Assembly (NCBI RefSeq): GCF_015351105.1
Contig: NZ_JADKRR010000003.1
Coordinates: 159,168 to 223,167 of the forward strand
Origin: Clavibacter sp. VKM Ac-2872
GTDB lineage: Bacteria; Actinomycetota; Actinomycetes; Actinomycetales; Microbacteriaceae
Length of the DNA: 64,000 bases
Direction: 5' to 3'
Shown: positions 1-7,506 of the stretch, one piece after another
How positions within the stretch are numbered: position 1 is the stretch's first letter
How the letters are laid out: the number at the start of each line of letters is the position of its first letter
Notes under the pieces: generated by a model
Database searches by the model: none
What the model was told of the DNA's origin: nothing
What the model saw: the letters and a program-made list of their open reading frames with translations, nothing else
Program-made: the position numbers and the translations under genes

Positions 1-197
1 CAGGACACCACGGAGGGCCCGGTCTGCCAGCGCGCGCCGGGAGCGGACAGGACACCACGGAGGGCCCGGTCTGCCAGCGCGCGCCGGGAGCGGACAGGAC
101 ACCACGGAGGGCCCGGTCTGCCAGCGCGCGCCAGGAGCGGACAGGACACCACGGAGGGCCCGGTCTGCCAGCGCGCGCCAGGAGCGGGCAGGACACT
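1..197. repeat. 47-bp tandem repeat array, four full copies plus 9 bases of a fifth
   Basis: Copies start at 1, 48, 95 and 142, and a partial one starts at 189. Copies 1 and 2 appear identical. Copies 3 and 4 share a G-to-A change near position 37 of the unit, and copy 4 has one more change near its end. The array may extend beyond the left edge. The unit has no stop codon in any of the six frames, and 47 is not a multiple of 3, so each copy is read in a different frame. There are no spacers, so it is not CRISPR. It is probably a variable-number tandem repeat locus (inference). Confidence 0.95.
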
Positions 198-357
198 GCA
201 CGCGGCCGGTCGGCCCGATGCCGCGCTCGCGAGCGCGCTGCGGATCGTGGCGGACCACGTGCCCGACGACGAGCTGCAGCGCTACCTCCCCGCGATCCGC
301 GGCAACGCCGGGTACCTCGACTCGCTCGACGTGCACGCGACCACCGAGGCCCGCTGA
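1..357 (+). CDS. 3' part of an unidentified gene, reading through the tandem repeats
   Basis: Frame 1 is open from the left edge to the TGA at 355-357. The last 55 or so codons look like real protein: an amphipathic helical tail with residues such as ALRIVADHVPDDELQRYLPA. The part over positions 1-188 is the translated repeat, giving three unrelated peptides in rotation, and may not be natural coding sequence. The true start lies outside the window, or the repeats have broken an older gene. I do not recognise the family. The following gene starts about 100 bases later with its own promoter candidate. Confidence 0.45.
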   Translation, partial: QDTTEGPVCQRAPGADRTPRRARSASARRERTGHHGGPGLPARARSGQDTTEGPVCQRAPGAGRTLHAAGRPDAALASALRIVADHVPDDELQRYLPAIRGNAGYLDSLDVHATTEAR

Positions 358-416
358 GTCGCGGGCGTGCCACCGCCCGCGCGAGGGCGGCGTCCGGAGA
401 CCGCCCGGCGCTTCGG

Positions 417-422
417 TAGCGT
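417..422 (+). promoter_or_regulatory. -10 element candidate TAGCGT for the alcohol dehydrogenase
   Basis: TAGCGT fits the actinobacterial TANNNT pattern used throughout this window. A transcript starting near 429 would have a leader of about 30 bases. A GAGGAG ribosome site lies 6-11 bases before the ATG at 459. No good -35 box is visible. Confidence 0.4.
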
Positions 423-458
423 GGACGAACCCGTCCCGCCCCGACCCGAGGAGCCCGC

Positions 459-1499
459 ATGCGCGCCGTCGTCTACGAGAGGTTCGGCGAGACGCCCGTC
501 GTCCGCGAGCTGCCGGATCCCGCCCCCTCCCCCGCCGGCGTGGTCGTCCGCGTCGAGGCCACGGGCGTCTGCCGCAGCGACGCGCACGGCTGGCTCGGCC
601 ACGACGACGGCATCGCGCTCCCGCAGGTGCCGGGCCACGAGCTGGTCGGGCGGATCCACGAGGTCGGACCCGAGGTCACGCGCTTCCGGGTGGGCGACCG
701 CGTCACCGTCCCGTTCGTCTGCGCGTGCGGCCGCTGCGCCGAGTGCCGCGCGGGGAACGGCCAGGTGTGCCGCGACCAGACGCAGCCGGGCTTCACGCAC
801 TGGGGATCCTTCGCCGAGCTCGTCGCGCTGCACGACGCCGACGTGAACCTCATCCCCGTGCCCGACGACCTCGACGCGGGCGCGGCGGCGCTCCTCGGCT
901 GCCGCTTCGCGACGGCGTTCCGCGGGCTCGTGCACCGCGCCCGGATCCAGCGCGGCGAGCGCCTCCTCGTCATCGGCTGCGGCGGCGTGGGCCTCAGCGC
1001 CGTGATGATCGGCGTCGCGGTGGGCGCGGAGGTCATCGCCGTCGACGTGGATCCCGCCGCCCTCGCGCGCGCCTCGGAGCTCGGCGCCGAGTACACGATC
1101 GACTCCTCGGAGCTGTCGGAGCTCGACGTGCTCGACGCGATCCACGCGGTCTCCCCCGACGGCGTGCAGGTCTCCGTGGAGGCGCTCGGCCGCGAGTCGA
1201 CGCTCCGGATCAGCCTGCTCGCCCTCGCGCCGACGGGCCGTCAGGTGCAGATCGGCCTGTTCGCGAACGAGCCGACGGTGCCCGTGCCGTTCGTCATCAG
1301 CCAGGAGCTGAGCCTGCACGGCAGCCACGGCATGCCCGCGCACGACTACGCCGAGCTGATGGCCCTGGTCGCGTCGGGCGCGCTCCGCCCGGAGCTGCTC
1401 GTCGAGCACCGCATCACCCTCGACGAGGCGCCGGCCGCGCTCGAGGCGCTCGCGTCGGGCGACCGCTCGGCGGGGATCACGCTGGTCGAGGTGGGCTGA
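459..1499 (+). CDS. zinc-dependent alcohol dehydrogenase (medium-chain dehydrogenase/reductase)
   Basis: A 346-residue cytoplasmic NAD(P)-dependent oxidoreductase of the Zn-ADH class, expected to interconvert an alcohol and an aldehyde or ketone. Visible features are the catalytic zinc ligands Cys38 and His60-Glu61, the four-cysteine structural zinc loop at Cys90, 93, 96 and 104, and the Rossmann motif GCGGVG near residue 175 followed by an acidic patch (AVDVD) that favours NAD over NADP. Full length for the family. The ATG has a GAGGAG ribosome site. It is a single gene ending 10 bases before the convergent peptidase gene. The substrate cannot be told from sequence. Confidence 0.93.
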   Translation: MRAVVYERFGETPVVRELPDPAPSPAGVVVRVEATGVCRSDAHGWLGHDDGIALPQVPGHELVGRIHEVGPEVTRFRVGDRVTVPFVCACGRCAECRAGNGQVCRDQTQPGFTHWGSFAELVALHDADVNLIPVPDDLDAGAAALLGCRFATAFRGLVHRARIQRGERLLVIGCGGVGLSAVMIGVAVGAEVIAVDVDPAALARASELGAEYTIDSSELSELDVLDAIHAVSPDGVQVSVEALGRESTLRISLLALAPTGRQVQIGLFANEPTVPVPFVISQELSLHGSHGMPAHDYAELMALVASGALRPELLVEHRITLDEAPAALEALASGDRSAGITLVEVG

Positions 1500-1509
1500 G
1501 CGGTGCCGG

Positions 1510-2520
1510 CTACCGCGGGGCGTCGAACCAGGCGTCGACCGCGGCGGTGATCCCGGCGTCGTCGACCGTGACGTCCGGCACGACGGGACCGCCGTAGCGC
1601 TTCCCCGTGCGGTCGGCGTCGACCGTGACCGTGAGGTTGATGATCGCGCCGTCGGGCAGGGCGCGCGGTGCGTTCCCGGTGCTGAAGCCGTAGGTCGGCT
1701 GCCCGAACGACCGCACGCCCGCCTGGCCGACGAACGCGATCGCGGCGGCCTCGCCCGAGCTCACGGTCGTGCCGTCGGTGAGGACGGCGATCGGCACGCC
1801 CCCGGGCACCCGACCCGCGTCGCTCGTCGCCGTGACGTCTCCGCCCTTGGCGACGGCACCGCCCGCGACGGTGACGGGCTCCGAGCGACCCGCGTCCTCG
1901 AACGACATCACCTGCCCCTCGTCGAGGAGCGGCGAGAGCGCGGCGAGCATGGGCCAGATGTCCCCGCCGTGGTTCCCGCGGAGGTCCACGACCCAGCCGC
2001 GGGTGGTCGCGGGTGCCGCCGCCACGAGACCCCGTGCGCCCTGGTCGATGTAGCGCTGGCGGGACGCGTCGTCGCCGCCCACGATCGCGGGCACGACGAT
2101 GGTCGTGATCCCCTCGGCCGTCGTGACCGTGGGCCGCGGCTCGGCCGCGGCCGACACCGGAGGGCTGTCGCCGAAGAGGGCCGCGGCATCCACGGGTCCG
2201 AGCAGGGAGCTGTGCTCCCCGCCCAGCTCCTTCGCGGCCCCGGAGAGCGCCGGGTACGTGCCCGCGTAGGTGCGCGCCCGGGCGGCCTGCGCGTCCACCT
2301 GCGCCCGGACCTCCGCGACGCGGGCGGGATCCGCCTGGAGCCCGTCGACCATGAGGTCCACGGCCATGTCGGCGTAGCGCTGCGGCGAGGGCGGGACGTC
2401 GAGCAGGCCGGCGCGCTCGAGGGACGGCGTCGCCGCGATCGTCCCGCCGATGAGCACGACCACGGCGACCGCGAACGCGAGGGGCAGGCGGCTCAGGACC
2501 CTGGATCGACGTGGAGGCAT
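1510..2520 (-). CDS. membrane-anchored S41 family peptidase
   Basis: A 336-residue C-terminal-processing-type serine peptidase. An N-terminal hydrophobic segment (about residues 12-30) after basic residues should export it and anchor it in the membrane. The S41 core carries VDLRGNHGG near residue 175 and the nucleophile motif TVSSGEAAA near residue 255, followed by a glycine-rich stretch GKRYGGPVVPD typical of the fold's end. No PDZ domain is obvious, which resembles the short nisin-resistance-like S41 enzymes more than CtpA. The substrate is unknown. It is transcribed toward the alcohol dehydrogenase and shows a weak GGGTGG-type ribosome site. Confidence 0.85.
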   Translation of the reverse strand: MPPRRSRVLSRLPLAFAVAVVVLIGGTIAATPSLERAGLLDVPPSPQRYADMAVDLMVDGLQADPARVAEVRAQVDAQAARARTYAGTYPALSGAAKELGGEHSSLLGPVDAAALFGDSPPVSAAAEPRPTVTTAEGITTIVVPAIVGGDDASRQRYIDQGARGLVAAAPATTRGWVVDLRGNHGGDIWPMLAALSPLLDEGQVMSFEDAGRSEPVTVAGGAVAKGGDVTATSDAGRVPGGVPIAVLTDGTTVSSGEAAAIAFVGQAGVRSFGQPTYGFSTGNAPRALPDGAIINLTVTVDADRTGKRYGGPVVPDVTVDDAGITAAVDAWFDAPR

Positions 2521-2572
2521 GCGCCCACCCTGTCGGATGCGGGACCCGCCCGTGCCGTCCCTCCCCCGACGC

Positions 2573-2890
2573 CTAGAGCGCGCCCTGCAGCTCCGAGCCC
2601 GCCGGGATCGGCGCGAGCCGCGTGACGACGGCGGGCCCCGTGATGAGCCCGGCGAGCGACGCGCCCATCCGGGCGACGGCCTCGCCCGCGCCGTGCGCCT
2701 CGAGGTCCTCGACGGACGACCACTTCTCGAGCATCACGATGGTGCCGTCGGGAGCGTCGTGGATCGCGTAGACCTCGCAGCCCTCCTCCTCGTGCACCTC
2801 CGCGATGCCGGCGGACAGGGCGGCGACGGCCTCGTCGTGCTTGCCCTCGACGGGCGTGAAGACGGCGGTGACGACGACGGGCTGGGACAT
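2573..2890 (-). CDS. antibiotic biosynthesis monooxygenase (ABM) domain protein
   Basis: A 105-residue single-domain dimeric alpha-beta barrel protein of the ABM/YgiN type. The typical pattern is visible: VVVTAVFTPVEGK at the start, then EEEGCEVYAIHD and IVMLEKWSSVEDLEAH. Relatives oxidise quinones or small aromatics without cofactor, or only bind them. The start ATG has a GAGGAGA ribosome site. It lies 47 bases downstream of the pyruvate oxidase gene on the same strand and is probably co-transcribed, which suggests a link to quinone redox metabolism (inference). Confidence 0.85.
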   Translation of the reverse strand: MSQPVVVTAVFTPVEGKHDEAVAALSAGIAEVHEEEGCEVYAIHDAPDGTIVMLEKWSSVEDLEAHGAGEAVARMGASLAGLITGPAVVTRLAPIPAGSELQGAL

Positions 2891-2937
2891 GGGTTCTCCT
2901 CGAGGTGGGACGGGCGATGGGACGTCGGGGGAACCGC

Positions 2938-4692
2938 TCACGGCCGCGGGATGTTCCGCAGGTTCGAGCGGGCGAGCTTCACGGCCTCGCCGACGCCGCC
3001 GTTCATCACGATCTTCGACATCGAGAGCGCGAAGCCCTTCACCTGCGCGGCCGTGATCTCCGGTGGGATCGAGAGCGCCATCGGGTCGGTCACGAGGTCG
3101 ACGAGCGCGGGCCCGTCGTGCGCGAAGGCGGCCTCGAGCGCGCCGCGGATGTCGGCCGGGTCCTCGACGCGCTGCGAGTGGATCCCGAGCGCGGACGCCA
3201 CCGCGGCGTAGTCGACCATGGGCACGTCGACGCCGAAGTCGGGGATCCCGTCGACGAGCATCTCGACCTTCACGAGCCCGAGCGTCGAGTTGTTGAACAC
3301 GACGACCTTCACGGGCAGCTGGTACGCCGCGACCGTGACGAGCTCGCCCATGAGCATCGCGAGCCCGCCGTCGCCCGAGACCGAGACGACCTGCCGCTCC
3401 GGGTACGCGACCTGCGCGCCGATCGCCATCGGGAGCGCGTTCGCCATGGACCCGTGCACGAGCGAGCCGATCATCCGCCGGCGCCCGTTGGGGGTGAGGT
3501 AGCGCGCGCTCCACACGTTGCACATGCCGGTGTCGGCGGTGAAGACCGTGTCGTCGCCCGCGACCTCGTCGAGGATGCTGGCCGCGTACTCCGGGTGGAT
3601 GGGCCGCAGCTTCTCCGCCTTCGTCGTGTACGCGCCGACGACCTGCTCCACCTTCTTGTCCTGCTCCTTGAGCAGCTTCTCGAGGAAGCGCCGATCGGTC
3701 TTCCGCTCGACGAGCGGCAGCACCGCGCGGATCGTGGAGAGCACGTCGCCGTGGATCGCGATGTCGACGTCGGTGCGGCGGCCGAGGCGCTCGGGCGCGA
3801 TGTCGATCTGCGCGGTCCGCACCTCCTTGCCTGGCAGGAACTGGTCGTAGGGGAAGTCGGTGCCGATGAGGATCAGCAGGTCGGCACCCGCGATGCCGGC
3901 GGCCGCGGCGCCGTAGCCGATGAGGCCCGTCATGCCGACGTCGAACGGGTTGTCCTGCTGGATCACGTCCTTGCCGCGCAGCGAGTGCCCGACCGGCGCC
4001 GCGATCTTGTCGGCCAGCTCCATGAGCTCGGCGTGCGCGGATCCCGCGCCGCGGCCCGCGAAGATCGCGACGCTCCCCGCGTCGTCGATGGCGGCGGCGA
4101 GCGCGCGCACGTCCTCCTCGGCCGGCACGATCGCGGGACGCCGCGGCAGCGAGAACGCGGGCGCCTCGCCCTCCGCCTCGAACTCGGCGACGTCGCCGGG
4201 CAGCGTGATCACGCTGACGCCGCCGAGCGCGAGGGAGTGCCGCATCGCCTGGTCGACGACGCGCGGGGCCTGGACGGCGGTCGAGATCATCTCCGTGTAG
4301 TGCGAGCACTCCACGAAGAGACGGTCGGGGTGGGTCTCCTGGAAGTAGCCGGACCCGATCTGGTTCGTGGTGATGTGGCTCGCGATGGCGAGCACGGGCG
4401 CGCCCGAGCGGTGCGCGTCGTAGAGGCCGTTGATGAGGTGCAGGTGGCCGGGGCCGCAGGAGCCGGCGCACACGGCGAGCTTGCCCGTGAGCTGCGCCTC
4501 GGCGGACGCGGCGAACGCGCCCGCCTCCTCGTGCCGCACGTGGATCCAGTCGATGCCGCCCTTGCGGCTCCCGCCCGTGCGCCGCACCGCGTCGACGACG
4601 GGGTTGAGGCTGTCGCCGACGACCCCGAAGATCCGGCTCACCCCCGCCTCGATGAGCTGGGCGATGAGCTGGTCGGCGACCGTGCGTGCCAT
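2938..4692 (-). CDS. poxB: pyruvate oxidase / quinone-dependent pyruvate dehydrogenase
   Basis: A 584-residue thiamine-diphosphate enzyme expected to convert pyruvate to acetate plus CO2 with electrons passed to the quinone pool via FAD (PoxB-type). The three ThDP-family domains are present: an N-terminal PYR domain with the catalytic glutamate in RHEEAGAFAASA, a central nucleotide-binding domain, and a C-terminal PP domain with GDGGLAMLMGEL followed by FNNSTLGLVK. Length fits. I took the ATG at 4692 because a GAAAGGA site lies at the right distance and the protein then begins MARTVADQL as its relatives do. Related acetolactate synthases are less likely. Confidence 0.9.
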   Translation of the reverse strand: MARTVADQLIAQLIEAGVSRIFGVVGDSLNPVVDAVRRTGGSRKGGIDWIHVRHEEAGAFAASAEAQLTGKLAVCAGSCGPGHLHLINGLYDAHRSGAPVLAIASHITTNQIGSGYFQETHPDRLFVECSHYTEMISTAVQAPRVVDQAMRHSLALGGVSVITLPGDVAEFEAEGEAPAFSLPRRPAIVPAEEDVRALAAAIDDAGSVAIFAGRGAGSAHAELMELADKIAAPVGHSLRGKDVIQQDNPFDVGMTGLIGYGAAAAGIAGADLLILIGTDFPYDQFLPGKEVRTAQIDIAPERLGRRTDVDIAIHGDVLSTIRAVLPLVERKTDRRFLEKLLKEQDKKVEQVVGAYTTKAEKLRPIHPEYAASILDEVAGDDTVFTADTGMCNVWSARYLTPNGRRRMIGSLVHGSMANALPMAIGAQVAYPERQVVSVSGDGGLAMLMGELVTVAAYQLPVKVVVFNNSTLGLVKVEMLVDGIPDFGVDVPMVDYAAVASALGIHSQRVEDPADIRGALEAAFAHDGPALVDLVTDPMALSIPPEITAAQVKGFALSMSKIVMNGGVGEAVKLARSNLRNIPRP

Positions 4693-4808
4693 GGGTGCGT
4701 CCTTTCCGTCGGTGGATCCAGTCAATACCCGCCGCCTCCGCGCGACCTCCGCGCGGCGCCCGCACGGCGCCTCGGGAATGCGACCGCGCCGGGGGCGTTG
4801 ACCCTCAT

Positions 4809-5540
4809 GTGACCGACACGACGACCGATCCCGCCCGCCCCGCCGCCGCCGACCCTGCCGCCCTCGCCGCATACGATGCCTGGCACCGCGCCCGCCTCGC
4901 CGCCGTGACGAGCCCGTTCGGCAGCCTCGCGCTCATCCAGACGACCTGGCTCGAGCCCGGCCACGAGGTCAGCGACCTCGAGGCGCTCGAGGGCCAGCCC
5001 GACACCGTCCAGCTGACGCGCATCGAGCGCATCTCGCTCGACACCGGCGAGCCGGAGCACGGCTACCGGCTGTGGGACTCGGCGTCCCCCAAGAACCAGG
5101 CGTTCGAGGACATCGAGGTCTTCCCCTACGCGCCCGAGTGGATCCTCGAGGGCCGCTTCGAGCGCGTCGACGACGACCGCGTGATCCCCTTCGAGCACAT
5201 CGCCGACGCCGGCCGCACGCGCGAGCTGCCCGTGCCCGGCGACATCGTGGTGGAGGTCGAGGGGACCGAGGTGCGCCTCAGCGCGTTCGCCGACGGCGAC
5301 CGCCTCCAGCTGGTCTTCGCCGACGCCACCACGGGCCGCGAGAGCTACGCGCCCAGCCGCTTCCTCTTCCTCCCCCGCCCCGACGGCGACGGACCCGTGA
5401 CGCTCGACTTCACGCGCGCGGTCGTCCCGCCCTGCGGCTTCTCCGACTGGATGAACTGCCCGCTCCCGCCCGCCGGCAACCGCCTGACCGCGGTCGTGCG
5501 CGCGGGCGAGCGCCGGGTGGTCTACCGCGACGAGGCCTGA
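4809..5540 (+). CDS. DUF1684 family protein
   Basis: A 243-residue soluble protein of the DUF1684 family, function unknown. The signature is clear near the C-terminus: PCGFSDWMNCPLPPAGNRL followed by AGER; the Cys, aspartate and proline pattern is the most conserved part of this family. The central part FPYAPEWILEGRFERV also matches. The start is uncertain: I chose the GTG at 4809 because the protein proper begins there and upstream residues look like non-coding translation, but no ribosome site is visible. The 3' end overlaps the convergent nagA by 19 bases. Confidence 0.85.
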   Translation: MTDTTTDPARPAAADPAALAAYDAWHRARLAAVTSPFGSLALIQTTWLEPGHEVSDLEALEGQPDTVQLTRIERISLDTGEPEHGYRLWDSASPKNQAFEDIEVFPYAPEWILEGRFERVDDDRVIPFEHIADAGRTRELPVPGDIVVEVEGTEVRLSAFADGDRLQLVFADATTGRESYAPSRFLFLPRPDGDGPVTLDFTRAVVPPCGFSDWMNCPLPPAGNRLTAVVRAGERRVVYRDEA

Positions 5541-6727
5541 GGCGCGGGCGTCGCGGCCGCGGCGCCGGGCACCTCGACGCCCGCGGCCCACACGCGGGAC
5601 ACCCGGAGGTCGGGCGTGAGCGCCACGACGTCGGCGGCGGATCCCGCGCGCAGCAGGCCGAGGTGCGCGTCGAGGCCCAGCGCCCGCGCCGGCACGACGG
5701 TGAGCGCCGCGACCGCGTCCGGCAGGGCGAGGCCCACGTCGCGCACCGCGATGCGCAGCGCCCGGTCCTGCGTGAGCGTCGAGCCCGCGATCGTCTCCGT
5801 GCCCGCGAGCCGGGCGATGCCGTCGCGCACGTCCACGTCGCGCGAGCCGAGGCGGTAGCGGCCGTCCGCGGATCCGGCCGCCGCCATCGCATCGGTGACG
5901 AGCGCGACGCGGCCCGGCGCCAGGCGGAGCAGCAGGCCCGCGACCGCGGGATCCACGTGCACGCCGTCGAGGATCAGCTCGAGCGTCACGCGCTCGTCGG
6001 CGACGGCCGCCATGATCGGGCCGGGCTCGCGGTGGTGGATCCCGGGCATCGCGTCGAACGCGTGCGTCAGCACGGTCGCGCCGGCGTCGAACGCGGCCCG
6101 CGCCACGTCGCCCGAGCACGTGGTGTGGCCGACGGCCGCGACCACGCCCGCGCCCGCGCCCACCAGCCGTCGGATGGCGTCGAGCGCCCCGTCGAGCTCG
6201 GGCGCGATCGTGACCTGCCGCAGCACGCCCTCGCCGGCCTCGAGCAGCGCCTCGATGCGGGCGGGCGTGGGATCCACCAGGTGCTCGCGCGCGTGCGCAC
6301 CGGCCGCGTGCGGCGACAGGAACGGCCCCTCGAGGTGCGCGCCGACGATCGTGGCGTCGGTGGCCATCGCCCGGCGGATCGCGTCGAGCGAGCGCGCCAG
6401 GTGGGGCACCGGATCCGCGACGAGGCTCAGCACGGAGCGCGTCGTCCCGTGCCGCCGATGCAGCGCGACGGCCGCGCGGATCCCCTCGGCACCGTCGTCG
6501 TGGGATCCCCCCGCGCCGCCGTGCACGTGCAGGTCGACGAAGCCGGGGACGAGCGTGGCGTCCCCGAGGTCGACGGCCCGGTCGGCGGGCGGAGCATCGC
6601 GTCCCGCGCCGACCGCCGCGATCGCGTCGCCGTCGAGGAGGACCCACACGTCGTCGGTCGTGCCGCGCGCGTCCACCGCGTGCGCAGCCCGCAGGAGCGT
6701 GGTCACGGTCTCGTCGTGCGCGGGCAT
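5522..6727 (-). CDS. nagA: N-acetylglucosamine-6-phosphate deacetylase
   Basis: A 401-residue amidohydrolase that removes acetate from GlcNAc-6-phosphate, the first committed step of amino-sugar use and wall recycling. Features: the metal-binding HVHGG motif near residue 65, HLEGPFLSPHAAGAH near residue 140, GHTTCSG near residue 200, THAFDAMPGIHHREPG near 225, and the catalytic Asp in LVTDAMAAAG near 285. Full length. The ATG at 6727 is the first with a family-like beginning; a GTG a few codons upstream is possible. No other nag genes are adjacent. A ROK kinase at 14.3 kb might act in the same route, but that is speculation. Confidence 0.92.
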   Translation of the reverse strand: MPAHDETVTTLLRAAHAVDARGTTDDVWVLLDGDAIAAVGAGRDAPPADRAVDLGDATLVPGFVDLHVHGGAGGSHDDGAEGIRAAVALHRRHGTTRSVLSLVADPVPHLARSLDAIRRAMATDATIVGAHLEGPFLSPHAAGAHAREHLVDPTPARIEALLEAGEGVLRQVTIAPELDGALDAIRRLVGAGAGVVAAVGHTTCSGDVARAAFDAGATVLTHAFDAMPGIHHREPGPIMAAVADERVTLELILDGVHVDPAVAGLLLRLAPGRVALVTDAMAAAGSADGRYRLGSRDVDVRDGIARLAGTETIAGSTLTQDRALRIAVRDVGLALPDAVAALTVVPARALGLDAHLGLLRAGSAADVVALTPDLRVSRVWAAGVEVPGAAAATPAPQASSR

Positions 6728-6791
6728 GCCGTCATCATCCCGCACGCCGACGGCCGTGACGCGGGACGGTCGCGGTGCTTGACTGCGATCC

Positions 6792-7493
6792 ATGGACCCC
6801 GCGCCGCTCGACCCCGACCGCATCGACGCGATCCTCTTCGACGTGATCGGCACCCTCGTCGACGAGGACCCCGCCTGGGCGCGTGCCGCGCGCCTCGTGG
6901 CCGCCGAGGCCCGGCTGCCCTCCTCGGACGACCTCCGTCGCACCTGGAGCGGGCTGCTCGCCGCGCGCATGGACGCCGTCGTCACCGGGGAGGCGCCCTG
7001 GCGTCCGCACCGCGAGCTCGTCGTCGACGCCGCGGACGAGGCGGTCGTCCGGCACGGCGGGACGGCGTCGGAGGCGACGCGGGCGCTCGCGGCCGACGTC
7101 GACCGCGGATTCCCGACCTGGCCGGACGTCGCCGACGGCACGGCCGCTCTCCGCCGCTCGCGCCTCGTCGCCGGCCTCAGCAACGGCGAACTCGATTCCC
7201 TCGCCCGCATCGCGCACGCGGGGCGCATCGGCTGGGACGCGGTCCTGTCGACGGGATCCGTGCGCACGTTCAAGCCCGCGCCCGCCGCGTACCGGCACGC
7301 GATCCGCGAACTGGACCTGGATCCGGTCCGCACGCTGTTCGTCGCCGCGCACCCGTGGGACCTGCGCGCGGCCGCCGGCCACGGCTTCCGCACCGCGTAC
7401 GTCGCGCGACCCGGAGCGGAACGGCCGTCCGCGGCGGATCCCGTCGACCTGGCCGTCACCGACCTCGGGCAGCTGGCCGCGCTCCTGGGCTGA
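6792..7493 (+). CDS. HAD family hydrolase (haloacid dehalogenase-like)
   Basis: A 233-residue HAD superfamily protein with a helical cap. Motif I with the nucleophile is FDVIGTLVD near residue 17, where the second aspartate of phosphatases is replaced by isoleucine-glycine, as in true haloacid dehalogenases. Motif II is LSNGE near residue 132, motif III is the lysine of FKPAPAAY, and motif IV is AAHPWDLRAA. It is therefore closer to type II dehalogenases than to phosphatases, but the substrate is unknown. It starts 64 bases from nagA on the opposite strand. Confidence 0.88.
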   Translation: MDPAPLDPDRIDAILFDVIGTLVDEDPAWARAARLVAAEARLPSSDDLRRTWSGLLAARMDAVVTGEAPWRPHRELVVDAADEAVVRHGGTASEATRALAADVDRGFPTWPDVADGTAALRRSRLVAGLSNGELDSLARIAHAGRIGWDAVLSTGSVRTFKPAPAAYRHAIRELDLDPVRTLFVAAHPWDLRAAAGHGFRTAYVARPGAERPSAADPVDLAVTDLGQLAALLG

Positions 7494-7506
7494 ACCGGCT
7501 CCGGCC

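Noticed and set aside
1-197. CRISPR array
   Set aside because: The 47-base units are directly adjacent with no spacers, and no cas gene is nearby.
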